A stretch of 64,000 nucleotides of DNA, from the NCBI RefSeq assembly GCF_030012525.1, contig NZ_CP124855.1, forward strand, positions 2,728,001 to 2,792,000, in the 5' to 3' direction. Under the pieces are notes generated by a model. That model saw only the letters and a list, made by a program, of their open reading frames with translations, searched no databases and was not told the origin of the DNA. This document shows, in pieces, positions 15,924 through 24,754 of the stretch. The DNA is from Chryseobacterium gotjawalense. Lineage in GTDB: Bacteria > Bacteroidota > Bacteroidia > Flavobacteriales > Weeksellaceae. A program made the position numbers and the translations under genes. Numbering within the stretch: position 1 is the first letter of the stretch; every line of letters begins with the position of its first letter.

Positions 15924-17345
15924 ATGAACATCAATCTCAATCAAAATAAAAATCTGAAACTCTTTAAAATTATTTCAGAAGTTGCCGGGAAAAACAACCA
16001 AACGGTTTTTATTGTTGGCGGTTATGTGCGGGATTTATTGATGAAAAGAAAAACACCCACTGACATTGATTTTGTTACAGAAAGCAACGGAATCGATTTA
16101 GCAAAAGCTGTTGCACACGAAATTAGTCCCAAACTGAAAGTTTCTGTATTCAAAAATTACGGCACTGCAATGTTCAAACATGAAGGTCTTGATTTGGAAT
16201 TCGTAGGCGCCCGGAAAGAAAGTTATGCTGAGGATTCCCGAAAGCCTTCTGTAGAAACCGGGACTTTGGAAGACGACCAGAAACGCAGGGATTTTACCAT
16301 TAATGCCTTAGCGATCTCTTTAAATAAAGATAACTTCGGTGACCTGATCGATCCTTTTGACGGAATTAATGACATTAAGAAAAAAATCCTCCAAACTCCT
16401 TTAGAACCCAGCCAAACGTACTCAGACGATCCTTTGCGGATGATGCGCGCGATTCGGTTTGCATCCACTTTAAATTTCAAAATTGAAGAAAATTCTCTCA
16501 AAGCCATTCGGCAGGAAGCAGAACGAATAAGAATTGTTTCGCTGGAACGCATCATGGTGGAATTCAATAAAATTATGCTTTCCGAAAAACCTTCTCTGGG
16601 TTTGAAATTAATGGAACAAACCGGTTTAATGCAACTCATTATTCCTGAACTTACCGCATTAAAGGGAATTGAAGAAGTAGAAGGACAAACGCACAAAGAT
16701 AATTTTTGGCATACGCTGGAAGTCGTTGATAATATTTCGGAAAACACGGATAATCTTTGGCTTCGATGGGCGGCTTTATTGCATGATATCGGAAAAGCGC
16801 CAACCAAAAAATTTGTTGACGGAACAGGCTGGACTTTCCACGGCCACGAATTTTTGGGTTCCAAAATGGTGAAAAATATTTTCTACCGTTTAAAACTACC
16901 GTTGGGAACCGACATGAAATATGTTCAGAAATTAGTGAAGTTATCCTCGAGACCTATTGCGCTGGTAGATGACGGAACTTCTGATTCGGCACTGCGACGA
17001 CTTTTGTTTGATGCCGGCGAAGATCTGGAAGATTTGTTTATTCTGAACAAAGCCGATATTACCACCAAGAATTCTTCAAAACAGGCAAAGTTTAAAAAGA
17101 ATTTCGAATATGTTGCTTTGAAAATTAAAGAAGTTGAAGAAAAAGATCAGGTTCGGAATTTTCAGCCACCCATTTCCGGAGAAGAAATTATGGAAATGTT
17201 TAATATTCAGCCCGGCAGAGAAATTGGGATTTTAAAGGAAAAAGTGAAAGAAGCCATTCTGGAAGGCGAAATCGGAAACGATAAAGAAGAAGCGAGAAAT
17301 TTCGTGATTCGCGAAGGGGAATTATTGGGACTAATTCTGCAATAA
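15924..17345 (+). CDS. cca: tRNA nucleotidyltransferase (CCA-adding enzyme) with HD domain
   Basis: A 473-residue class II nucleotidyltransferase. The head domain has GGYVRD (32-37) and the metal-binding DID (47-49); RRDFTINALA (121-130) and RAIRFA (175-180) are further signature blocks; LHDIGK (286-291) marks a C-terminal HD domain. It adds or repairs the 3' CCA of tRNAs, matching the fact that the tRNA in this window lacks an encoded CCA. The HD domain may act as a phosphohydrolase. It has its own promoter and is followed by a long palindromic hairpin shared with the convergent receptor gene. Confidence 0.92.
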   Translation: MNINLNQNKNLKLFKIISEVAGKNNQTVFIVGGYVRDLLMKRKTPTDIDFVTESNGIDLAKAVAHEISPKLKVSVFKNYGTAMFKHEGLDLEFVGARKESYAEDSRKPSVETGTLEDDQKRRDFTINALAISLNKDNFGDLIDPFDGINDIKKKILQTPLEPSQTYSDDPLRMMRAIRFASTLNFKIEENSLKAIRQEAERIRIVSLERIMVEFNKIMLSEKPSLGLKLMEQTGLMQLIIPELTALKGIEEVEGQTHKDNFWHTLEVVDNISENTDNLWLRWAALLHDIGKAPTKKFVDGTGWTFHGHEFLGSKMVKNIFYRLKLPLGTDMKYVQKLVKLSSRPIALVDDGTSDSALRRLLFDAGEDLEDLFILNKADITTKNSSKQAKFKKNFEYVALKIKEVEEKDQVRNFQPPISGEEIMEMFNIQPGREIGILKEKVKEAILEGEIGNDKEEARNFVIREGELLGLILQ

Positions 17346-17362
17346 ATCCTCTTTGTAAAAGC

Positions 17363-17405
17363 AAATCAACTTTGCCAAAGTTCGAAACTTTGGCAAAGTT
17401 GATTT
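17363..17405. terminator. Palindromic hairpin between convergent cca and btuB-like genes
   Basis: A perfect 20-bp stem (17363-17382 with 17386-17405) with a 3-nt loop, placed between two convergent stops. It probably acts as a bidirectional terminator, although the flanking T-tracts are weak. Confidence 0.65.
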
Positions 17406-17420
17406 AAGTCTTTTATCTGT

Positions 17421-19328
17421 TTAAAATTGATATTGAGCACCAACGGTATAATTTCTTCCCTTGGTATTAAAGCCAATTACATCAACATAAGAAGTATTAA
17501 AAAGATTACCGATATTTACGAAAGCATCGACGTTTTTAATGATATTCTGATTGATATTTAAATTAAATAAATTGAAACTTTCTAATTCCACATTTTTGTT
17601 GGAAAAAGTAGTGGAATCGTAATAAGCATCAGCTCTTTTCGATACAAACTGATGAGCGAAATTAATTTTTGTAGTCGGAAAAGGCGATACTTCAAGATAA
17701 GAATTCACCCTTTGTTTCGGTTGACGGAGCATGGTTTCTTCTTTTTCTTTTTCCACGAAACTGAAATTTCCGCCCAGTTTAAACATTTCGCTGAACCGAT
17801 AATCTGCGGCGATTTCAAAACCTTTTACTTTATTGTCTCCTACATTTTTAAATTGCCCTGCATAGGTTACAAAATCAACCGTCTGGTAAGCAAAAGCTTC
17901 TTTTTCCTGTCTTTGGAAAAGGCTTGCGGTAACATTCAGACTTCTGTCTTTTTTTCCGAAACTCAGATCGATTTCGTGTGAAGAATTGAGCTCAGGTTTC
18001 AGATCGGAATTCGGCAAAGTGTAAGGAAGCGAACCGTAGTTCTGGTAAAGAGTTGGGGCAATAAAAGCGGTCGCAAAGGAGTATCCAACTTTAAAATAGG
18101 TGTTTTCCATTTCATGCAGATAAAACGGATTGATATTGTACACGAAATGATTTCCAAATTTGGAATGATCGGTCATTCTGCTTCCAAGATCAAGATTTAA
18201 ACCTTCATAATTGATGTTTGCCGTTGCGAAAACATCAAAATTATTGATTTTGGTATCGTTCATGATCAAATCATCCTGCATCGAATTTCCGCCCCATGGA
18301 AGAGATTTTGCGCCCAATTTTTGTGTTTCATATTGAAGTCCTACAATAAAACTGAAGTGATCAGAAACGGTATAGTGATTAAAAAATTCTGAGAAAAAAG
18401 TTCTTCCAGAATAACTGAATTGATCCTGGTAACCGTTTGAAACGAAGTTCTGTCCTAATCTTTCATTTCCGGAAAACCTTGTATTGAAGGTGATTTCACC
18501 TTTGTTGTATTTAAAGTTCGCATTTGCTCCGGCATAACTCTGCTCATCATTTCCCCGGTATTTTCCGTCGGTGAAAGCGCCTTCATCATAATCGAACAAA
18601 TGATGATTCCATCCTCCATTCAAATTAATCGTGAAATTATCAGTTTTAAAGCCAAAATTGGCATTAATGTTTTGTTTTTCGAAACCGTCTTTATCGAAAT
18701 TTTCGCCTGTAGCAGAAGAAAAACCTTCGGATTTTTCATTAAATCCTGAAATCTGATAATTGAACTGACTGAGTTTTCCGCGCAGAGCCAAATTTTGCGC
18801 AAACGTATCATAAGAACCGGCTCTCGCGCCTAAAGTTCCCTGAATTTTGTCCACTGAAGAAAATTTAGTTTTAATATTGATGACCGAAACCGTAGCATTT
18901 GAACCGTACAACACGGAAGATGCACCATTTAAAACCTCGATGCTTTCTACATTTTCTAAAGCCAAAAGCCGAAGGTCAGCCGCGTTGTAATCATTTCCTG
19001 TAACGTCTTTCAAAGGGATTCCATCAATTAAAATTAAAACATTGGCGCTTTTTCCACCGCGGATTTTCATTGATTTTGGCTCCTGAGCGTTGTTGAAATT
19101 TCCTGTAATTTGAATTCCGGCTACCTGGTCGAGGACATCGTTTACATTTTGACCTTTGTATTTCTGAAGATCCTCCTGGGAAATCAGTTTTACATTTTTT
19201 CCGGTTTTGTAAAGTTGTTGTGGTGTTTTTGAAGCGATGGTAACTTCTTCGATGGTAGATTCCTGTTGGGCAAAAACGGTTGTACTTACGACAAGCATTG
19301 CTCCAACCAGGATTAATTTTTTGTTCAT
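17421..19328 (-). CDS. btuB: TonB-dependent receptor, BtuB-like (cobalamin uptake)
   Basis: A 635-residue outer-membrane receptor. It has a signal peptide (MNKKLILVGAMLVVSTTVFAQ), a TonB-box-like STIEEVTIASK, a plug domain (about 40-155, with LILIDGIPLKDV and IEVLNGASSVLYGSNA) and a 22-strand barrel ending in Phe (VGAQYQF). It lacks the CarboxypepD_reg and SusC signature of glycan importers. A cobalamin riboswitch lies in its leader, the strongest sign that it imports vitamin B12 or a precursor. Energy would come from TonB-ExbBD, which is not in this window. Confidence 0.88.
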   Translation of the reverse strand: MNKKLILVGAMLVVSTTVFAQQESTIEEVTIASKTPQQLYKTGKNVKLISQEDLQKYKGQNVNDVLDQVAGIQITGNFNNAQEPKSMKIRGGKSANVLILIDGIPLKDVTGNDYNAADLRLLALENVESIEVLNGASSVLYGSNATVSVINIKTKFSSVDKIQGTLGARAGSYDTFAQNLALRGKLSQFNYQISGFNEKSEGFSSATGENFDKDGFEKQNINANFGFKTDNFTINLNGGWNHHLFDYDEGAFTDGKYRGNDEQSYAGANANFKYNKGEITFNTRFSGNERLGQNFVSNGYQDQFSYSGRTFFSEFFNHYTVSDHFSFIVGLQYETQKLGAKSLPWGGNSMQDDLIMNDTKINNFDVFATANINYEGLNLDLGSRMTDHSKFGNHFVYNINPFYLHEMENTYFKVGYSFATAFIAPTLYQNYGSLPYTLPNSDLKPELNSSHEIDLSFGKKDRSLNVTASLFQRQEKEAFAYQTVDFVTYAGQFKNVGDNKVKGFEIAADYRFSEMFKLGGNFSFVEKEKEETMLRQPKQRVNSYLEVSPFPTTKINFAHQFVSKRADAYYDSTTFSNKNVELESFNLFNLNINQNIIKNVDAFVNIGNLFNTSYVDVIGFNTKGRNYTVGAQYQF

Positions 19329-19440
19329 TTAAAAAATAATTAGGTTAAAGATGACTTATCGGAAAAAATGCAGGTAAAAAAACAGAACTGAAAGTTCAGT
19401 AATTCACGACTCTTCCTCCGAAAGCGTTTAATAATAATAC

Positions 19441-19573
19441 TTTCAGTAAGGTCTCCTGACTTTCACAAAACTGCACCTTCCCGATTGCTCAGTGGTTGTA
19501 TCGCAGTTTCACTAATGGTGATTTACAGTTGCGGGGACAGTTTGTGATTTGCACACAATTCCCTTTTCTAAAA
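19441..19573 (-). promoter_or_regulatory. Cobalamin riboswitch upstream of the btuB-like gene
   Basis: On the minus strand the leader contains CTGTCCCCGCAACTGTAAAT (19540-19521), the conserved core of the cobalamin riboswitch, and the B12-box-like GTCAGGAGACCTTACTG (19460-19444). Order and spacing are right, and it sits between a TACCTTTG promoter and the receptor ORF. Adenosylcobalamin binding should repress receptor expression. Confidence 0.93.
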
Positions 19574-19579
19574 GCAGGG

Positions 19580-19587
19580 CAAAGGTA
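19580..19587 (-). promoter_or_regulatory. -7 box for the riboswitch-btuB transcript
   Basis: TACCTTTG on the minus strand, a full TAnnTTTG match just upstream of the riboswitch, squeezed into the 12 bp after the AraC-type regulator stop. Confidence 0.75.
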
Positions 19588-19598
19588 TTGTTTATTTT

Positions 19599-21296
19599 TT
19601 ATACCACGAAAACTTCTGAACGCTCAGATTCTTCTTTTCTCATTTTTATGAAATCATTGGGGCGGAGGCCTGTTTGTTCGTAGAAAATATTCGAAAAACT
19701 CTGTCTGTTGTTAAAACCGCATGCACTTGCGATGTCTTCAACAGAATATTTCCGCCATTCTTTGTCAATATACATTTTTTCTGTGGCGTAATTGATCCTT
19801 AGTTTATTGATATACGTATTGAAATTACTTTCTTTAAACTCATTGATAAACTGGGAGATATAGCTGGTGTTGGTTCCGAATTGGGTGGCCAGTTTTACGG
19901 AGGTAATTCCTTTTTCCAGAAAGCCTTTGTTCTTTTCAAATTCAGCGAAATTTTTCTTGAGATTCAGAATTATTTTTGGTTCCAGTTTAGAATTCTTGTT
20001 AGGGATTTCTTCGGTACTGTTATTTTTTTCTACGGATTTAGAGGTATTTCTTTTCAATAACAATTCGTCGTATTTTTTCTGGATTTCTTTTTTTCTTTTG
20101 AGCCAGTAAAAAACAATACAACCCAAAATTAATATAACAAAAGCACTTAATAGCAGCAAATATTTACCGAAATTATTCGTGTTTTCTAAATCTGTTTTCG
20201 CTTGCAATAATGTTTTGGTATCGTAATCTTTATGTATACGGCTAGAAAGATATTTGAAATCGTTGGCAATGATACGGTCTGTTTTTAAGAGTTGTTTCGT
20301 ATAATACAATTCCTGTTGTGGGATATTCTGTTTTTTATAATATTGAATGAGTTCTTCATAATTCCTGCGGATTTCTGGCAGTATGAAATGATGTTGATTA
20401 AAAATAGAATCTACTTTTTTATAATCTTCAATGGCTTTTTCTTGATTTCCTGATTGAGCATAACTCAAACCTCTATAAAAATGGACAACCGATGCCCAAG
20501 TAAAATCATCTTTCTCCTTTAATCCTAGAAGTGATTGATTGAAATCAGAAATAGCTCCCTCATAATTCTTTCTTTTAAATTCCGAAATTCCTTTAGCTTT
20601 TTCAAAATAACTTTTCTCTAAATAAAAAAAATCAGCTTTTGGCGTTTTTCTTAAGCCTTCTTTTATTCGTTTTTCAGCTTCTTTGTCATTTCCTATTGCT
20701 TGGTAGCAAATAATTATTTGATGCAGTGAGTTGAGATAACCTTTTTGATTGTTCAGAATTAAATTTTTATGAATATTTGCTTTTGTGTTCGGTTCGAAAT
20801 AGGCAATACATTCTTCAAACAATTCTAATGCTTCGTGATAATAGCCCAGGTAACTTTTAACAACGCCAATATGATAAAGATTTTGGTATTTTAAAAATTG
20901 ATCGTCTGCATTTTTGGTGTATTGATATGCTTTAAGGTATTCGTCCAAAGCAGGCTGAAACTTTCTGTACGTAGAATAATAAACTGCTCCTTTTTCGATA
21001 TGTGAACTGCCTATTAGATCTTTGTTTCCTGATAATTGAGCAGCGACAATGGCACTGTCTGCATATTGAATTTTTTTGTTCGAAGAATATCTTATGGCAT
21101 CAGCATAAGCTTGGTACAGCTCGGCATAATTTTTTTCTTTTTTTGCAGAACTAATATAAAGTTCGAGAATGGTAAATGCTCTTGCGTCATGCACATCATA
21201 TTCCCAATATTTCTTGCGTAATTCTGAATAATATTCTTGTGAGGAAAATGGAGAAAGAATAAAAAGAATAAATAATAATAGAGTTTTTCTAACCAT
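19599..21296 (-). CDS. Membrane-anchored TPR regulator with AraC-type DNA-binding domain
   Basis: A 565-residue protein with an unusual layout. Residues 1-20 are a signal peptide or first TM segment (MVRKTLLLFILFILSPFSSQ). Residues 40-340 hold tetratricopeptide-like helices, for example YLGYYHEALELFEECIAYF and SYAQSGNQEKAIEDYKKVD. A transmembrane helix covers about 378-399. The cytoplasmic tail ends in an AraC HTH domain (about 460-556, with SVEDIASACGFNNRQSFSNIF). The periplasmic TPR part could sense a ligand and relay it to DNA. This family is expanded in Chryseobacterium-like genomes; targets are unknown. It lies directly upstream of the riboswitch-controlled receptor but has its own promoter. 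Confidence 0.85.
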   Translation of the reverse strand: MVRKTLLLFILFILSPFSSQEYYSELRKKYWEYDVHDARAFTILELYISSAKKEKNYAELYQAYADAIRYSSNKKIQYADSAIVAAQLSGNKDLIGSSHIEKGAVYYSTYRKFQPALDEYLKAYQYTKNADDQFLKYQNLYHIGVVKSYLGYYHEALELFEECIAYFEPNTKANIHKNLILNNQKGYLNSLHQIIICYQAIGNDKEAEKRIKEGLRKTPKADFFYLEKSYFEKAKGISEFKRKNYEGAISDFNQSLLGLKEKDDFTWASVVHFYRGLSYAQSGNQEKAIEDYKKVDSIFNQHHFILPEIRRNYEELIQYYKKQNIPQQELYYTKQLLKTDRIIANDFKYLSSRIHKDYDTKTLLQAKTDLENTNNFGKYLLLLSAFVILILGCIVFYWLKRKKEIQKKYDELLLKRNTSKSVEKNNSTEEIPNKNSKLEPKIILNLKKNFAEFEKNKGFLEKGITSVKLATQFGTNTSYISQFINEFKESNFNTYINKLRINYATEKMYIDKEWRKYSVEDIASACGFNNRQSFSNIFYEQTGLRPNDFIKMRKEESERSEVFVV

Positions 21297-21333
21297 TGTG
21301 TTTTTTAGTTCATTTTTCAGATGATTAATATTC

Positions 21334-21341
21334 CAAAAATA
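21334..21341 (-). promoter_or_regulatory. -7 box for the TPR/AraC regulator
   Basis: TATTTTTG on the minus strand, 38 bp upstream of the start. No well-placed TTG was found. Confidence 0.45.
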
Positions 21342-21444
21342 GTCAATTTATACTGATAAAGTAAGTCTGGTTTTAAAATAATCCTATTTTACAAGTATTT
21401 TTAAATGATTGATAATGATATTGTTGAATGCTAATTGTGTAAAA

Positions 21445-21476
21445 ATTTATAAATCTTTACGTAAAGATTTATAAAT
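21445..21476. repeat. Perfect 32-bp palindrome at the edge of the accessory island
   Basis: ATTTATAAATCTTTAC (21445-21460) is followed immediately by its exact reverse complement GTAAAGATTTATAAAT (21461-21476), with no loop. It lies between the core regulator gene and the first island gene. It could be a recombination or protein-binding site; a terminator is unlikely because no T-tract follows. Confidence 0.7.
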
Positions 21477-21543
21477 CGACCCCACTACTTTTTGCAGATA
21501 TGGTTAGGTGCTGATAGATTAGCAAAATAAATAATCAACAGAT

Positions 21544-23037
21544 ATGTTTCCTTTCCTGAAAACAAATAGAGGAAATAATGAAAAAACTTTATCAGATGAA
21601 TTAAAAGATATTAAAAATAACCAACCATTTATATTCCGTGACCCTTATTTTAAATTAAGTAGAAGTCAAACTTTACAAAGTGATTTTGACGTACGAATCT
21701 CTATTTTCAATGATGATATTTCTTATTGGATAAATGAAATTAATACGGAAGTTAATCAGTTTTATGAAGACAATTTTAAAAATACTGGCGATAAGGAAAT
21801 TAGAATTTCATTAGAATATAAAGATGAAAATAAGTTAAAGTTTAGTAATGGATTTCCTCAATTTTACAAAGAAAGAGAGAGATGGTATAATTTTGTAGGT
21901 TTTAATGAACCGCATATTTCAATAAAAATTGAAATTAAAAAAGAAGACGGAACATTTACTCCAATTCCTAAACCACAGTCATACTTTAATGAAGCTAAAT
22001 TGACTAGTATTGGGTTAGCGGTTCGTTTTACCTTGCTTTTAGATTTTATTCGTCCAGATTTTGAAGGCAAATTTTTGGCTTTAGATGATTTGTTGGTCAG
22101 TTTAGATATGAGTAATCGGGATAAGGTTTTGGATATAATTCTGAATGTTTTTGCACCTAAATACAAGATCTACCTTTTTACGCACGAAAGAAGCTTTTTT
22201 AATATGGTGAAAAGGAGAATTGAATATTCAGGAAACTCTTCATTTTGGAAGATTAGAGAATTGTATCAAGTGAAAAATGATGAGGGAATTTATTCCCCAA
22301 AAGACTTTCCTTCTAAAGGATTTTTTGCACAAGCTTTACAACATAAAAATTCATATCCTCCAGATTACCCTGCGTCTATGAATTATCTTAGGAAAGAACT
22401 AGAACAAATTTTAGAAAATTATCTACCTAAAGAACTATTTAAAAATGACGATGGAAGTGATAAGAAAAAATTAAATGATAAAATGATTTCTGTTAAGAAG
22501 TTTTTTGAGTCATTACATATAGATAATTCTATTTTAAATTTAATTGATGATTACATTGCTTTGCTCCTAAATCCTTTGTCTCACAGTGATCTAATCAGTG
22601 AAATATATAAAGTTGATGTCGAAAAAATATTGTTGTTAGTTGAGAGTTTACGTACACAGTGTGAAACATTAGAACCTCGTATTAAAAAAATTATTTCTAG
22701 AAATCAAAAAATAATATTAGTACTTCAAAAAAATACTACTACAATAAACGAATACATTATAACAGTCGAAGATGATGTGTTTTTACACAATGTTTCACCG
22801 GGCGTAACAAACATCAGTACAACAAAATTAATTCATGAAATGGTTTGTTACGAGATAGTTAACAATGTGAAAGGTAGAGACCATACCTTAGCAATAAATG
22901 CTACACAAGCTTCAAACTTGCAATCATTTTATGAAATTTCTTGTAATAAAGAAGGCATTACGATAGAATCTGATTTTTACAAGTATTACTTTTTATTTAA
23001 TAAGTCTGTAAATATTTCACAACTAATGACTCGATAA
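21544..23037 (+). CDS. SMC/ABC-like ATPase lacking the Walker A half
   Basis: A 497-residue protein matching the C-terminal half of an SMC/RecF-like ATPase. The signature-type segment YFNEAKLTSIGLAVRF is at 147-162, the Walker B FLALDDLL at 177-184 followed by VSLDMSNR, and the switch His is in FTHERSF (His214). No GxxxxGK Walker A is present, and the 247 bp upstream of the ATG hold no coding remnant. It is therefore either a 5'-truncated pseudogene at the island edge or a subunit that pairs with a separate N-terminal half. The stop overlaps the start of the GIY-YIG gene by one base (TAATG), so the two are translationally coupled. Confidence 0.65.
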   Translation: MFPFLKTNRGNNEKTLSDELKDIKNNQPFIFRDPYFKLSRSQTLQSDFDVRISIFNDDISYWINEINTEVNQFYEDNFKNTGDKEIRISLEYKDENKLKFSNGFPQFYKERERWYNFVGFNEPHISIKIEIKKEDGTFTPIPKPQSYFNEAKLTSIGLAVRFTLLLDFIRPDFEGKFLALDDLLVSLDMSNRDKVLDIILNVFAPKYKIYLFTHERSFFNMVKRRIEYSGNSSFWKIRELYQVKNDEGIYSPKDFPSKGFFAQALQHKNSYPPDYPASMNYLRKELEQILENYLPKELFKNDDGSDKKKLNDKMISVKKFFESLHIDNSILNLIDDYIALLLNPLSHSDLISEIYKVDVEKILLLVESLRTQCETLEPRIKKIISRNQKIILVLQKNTTTINEYIITVEDDVFLHNVSPGVTNISTTKLIHEMVCYEIVNNVKGRDHTLAINATQASNLQSFYEISCNKEGITIESDFYKYYFLFNKSVNISQLMTR

Positions 23038-23549
23038 TGAACCAAAAAATCTTAGAAGTCCTCATTCCAAAATTAGAATCAAAATGGTTTTCCATTCCTA
23101 TAAAACCATTTATTTCAATTAAAGAGTTAGCAATACAGCTCGAAAGAAAATCTGGCATCTATCAAATAAAAACAAATACTCCTATTGAAATTCTTTCAAA
23201 ATATGGTGAAGAAAGAAAAGACAAAGCACATTATAATTTTCAAAAAAAGATAAAAGAATCCTTAAAACTACAATCCCTAATTATTCCAGAAGATTTAGAA
23301 AACGGATATGTGGTTTATACAGGTCATCAAGCATACCTCAGACAACGCTGCAAAGAACATTTCATAGGAAGTCAAGGTACAGGTTGCCTAAATATCTTCG
23401 AATTTGAAGAATTAAAAAATTATAAATGGTGGTTTGAATATTTGGAAGTTTCAAATTTTCCAGAAGTAGAGAATTCAAAATTATTTAGAACCTATTTAGA
23501 ACAACTACATCGTGCACATATTGGATGGCCAATTTTGTGTAGTCAATAA
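23037..23549 (+). CDS. GIY-YIG domain protein (putative nuclease)
   Basis: A 170-residue protein with a recognisable GIY-YIG pattern: SGIYQIK at 39-45, VVYTGH at 92-97 (the YIG element is degenerate, YTG), Arg102/Arg104 after it, and Glu155 in TYLEQLH as the probable metal-binding Glu. Such domains cut DNA in homing nucleases, UvrC and restriction enzymes. It is coupled to the ATPase gene by a one-base overlap. A nuclease with an SMC-like ATPase would suit a defence module, but this pair does not match a named system that I know. Confidence 0.65.
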   Translation: MNQKILEVLIPKLESKWFSIPIKPFISIKELAIQLERKSGIYQIKTNTPIEILSKYGEERKDKAHYNFQKKIKESLKLQSLIIPEDLENGYVVYTGHQAYLRQRCKEHFIGSQGTGCLNIFEFEELKNYKWWFEYLEVSNFPEVENSKLFRTYLEQLHRAHIGWPILCSQ

Positions 23550-23642
23550 GTGGTATACGGGATTTTTAAGAAACCTTTATATTTTAAATTTCGAAATTTC
23601 TTTACACTCGCAGTACAAATAAGATAATAAATTATGAAAATC

Positions 23643-24236
23643 TTATTTCTTCAAATAAGATAATTGCCGTTTAACACCAGTAATATTAATTCGATATTGA
23701 ACCATTTCTAAACTACAATTATAATGCTCTGCAATATCATTTAATGTCATTCTTTTTTTTAACGAATATAGTAAAGCTGGTCTTGGCAATTGTAAAGAAG
23801 AACCCAACCATTCTGCTTCATCTTCATGTTCTGCATTAAAATTTCTTAAGAACCCTGATAATCCAGTGTTTTTTGCTTGTTCAGGTATCTTATGCCCACA
23901 AAGTATATGAGCTATTTCATGCATTAAATTACTTTGTTGCCTTGCTGGGGAATGTGTAGGGTTGTGAATAATTATATATTTTCCTTCATTTAATGGAATT
24001 GTAGCTGCTGACCAATGTGTAGAACCATCTACTAATAACTCATTTAAAAACTCTTCGGACAGTCCTTGAACAGCAGAAGGTTCAAAAATTGGAATCTTTA
24101 AAAATTCACATAATTTAAAAGCGCACAAAGGAGAGGAAGCATATAATCCTAACTGCTTCCTTAATTCAATGACTTTTTCATCTGTCCATTTCTTAAAACC
24201 TCTTTTATATTTGGCTTTCTTTTGTTGCAGAGGCAT
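23643..24236 (-). CDS. ImmA/IrrE family metallo-endopeptidase
   Basis: A 197-residue protein with the zinc motif HEIAH (106-110) in LMHEIAHILCGH and a third ligand region EDEAEWLG (138-145). ImmA/IrrE proteases cleave a partner XRE-type repressor in response to DNA damage or cell signals, switching on mobile-element or stress genes. Its start overlaps the end of the XRE repressor gene by 32 bp, the usual arrangement for such pairs. The C-terminal 40 residues contain a helix-turn-helix-like stretch (LNDIAEHYNCSLEMVQYRI). Confidence 0.88.
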   Translation of the reverse strand: MPLQQKKAKYKRGFKKWTDEKVIELRKQLGLYASSPLCAFKLCEFLKIPIFEPSAVQGLSEEFLNELLVDGSTHWSAATIPLNEGKYIIIHNPTHSPARQQSNLMHEIAHILCGHKIPEQAKNTGLSGFLRNFNAEHEDEAEWLGSSLQLPRPALLYSLKKRMTLNDIAEHYNCSLEMVQYRINITGVKRQLSYLKK

Positions 24237-24549
24237 AAGCTAAATTTATCATTTGTATTAAAGCTTCGGAAGTTGTTGGAGGCAAGGTTTTGTCTGCTCT
24301 TAAATGTGCTATAACTTCGTTTTGTACATCTTCAAGACTTGAATTCGAATTAGTAAAATAATCCGTTGAAACCTCTAACCAGTCACATAATCTCAAATAA
24401 GTATCGATATCAGGTAAATTCCCTTGCTCAATTCGTGAAAGTGTGGATGCACTAACTCCTATTTCGGAAGCAAGCACTCTCAAACCCTTACTTCCTCTTT
24501 TTGACTTAATCATTTCTGAAAATCTTTGAGTATCTAATGAAGTGCTCAT
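24205..24549 (-). CDS. XRE-family transcriptional repressor
   Basis: A 114-residue protein whose N-terminal 70 residues form a Cro/CI-type HTH: MIKSKRGSKGLRVLASEIGV, then SASTLSRIEQGNLPDIDTYL. The C-terminal 45 residues are probably the part recognised or cut by the adjacent ImmA-like protease. Inverted-repeat operators overlap its promoter and the divergent promoter of a small gene, so it likely represses both. Confidence 0.88.
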   Translation of the reverse strand: MSTSLDTQRFSEMIKSKRGSKGLRVLASEIGVSASTLSRIEQGNLPDIDTYLRLCDWLEVSTDYFTNSNSSLEDVQNEVIAHLRADKTLPPTTSEALIQMINLAYASATKESQI

Positions 24550-24587
24550 TGTTAATAACTTTTAGTTAATTGTGAATAATGTTTCAG

Positions 24588-24618
24588 CAAAAGTACAAAT
24601 GTTTCTTTGGTAAAACAA
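24588..24618 (-). promoter_or_regulatory. Promoter of the XRE-ImmA operon
   Basis: The minus strand reads TTG (24618-24616), N20, TACTTTTG (24595-24588). It overlaps the inverted repeats at 24594-24650. Confidence 0.7.
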
Positions 24619-24650
24619 ATTTAATTCGTTTCTTTGTAGAAACATTTGTA
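24594..24650. promoter_or_regulatory. Operator region for the XRE repressor
   Basis: An outer perfect 13-bp inverted repeat, TACAAATGTTTCT (24594-24606) and AGAAACATTTGTA (24638-24650), encloses an inner GTTTC-n6-GAAAC palindrome (24628-24643). The arms touch the -7 box of the leftward promoter and the TTG of the rightward one, as expected for a repressor controlling both. Confidence 0.6.
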
Positions 24651-24673
24651 TTATATATGAAACAATACTTTTG
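24646..24673 (+). promoter_or_regulatory. Divergent promoter for the small conserved gene
   Basis: TTG (24646-24648), N17, TACTTTTG (24666-24673); about 80 bp before the start codon at 24755. Confidence 0.65.
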
Positions 24674-24754
24674 TTGAACAAATATAATGATTTCGTCAAA
24701 TCTTTCATGTCGAGAAGTTGAAAGAATAATTTTTAACCAAACAATTGTAAAACG

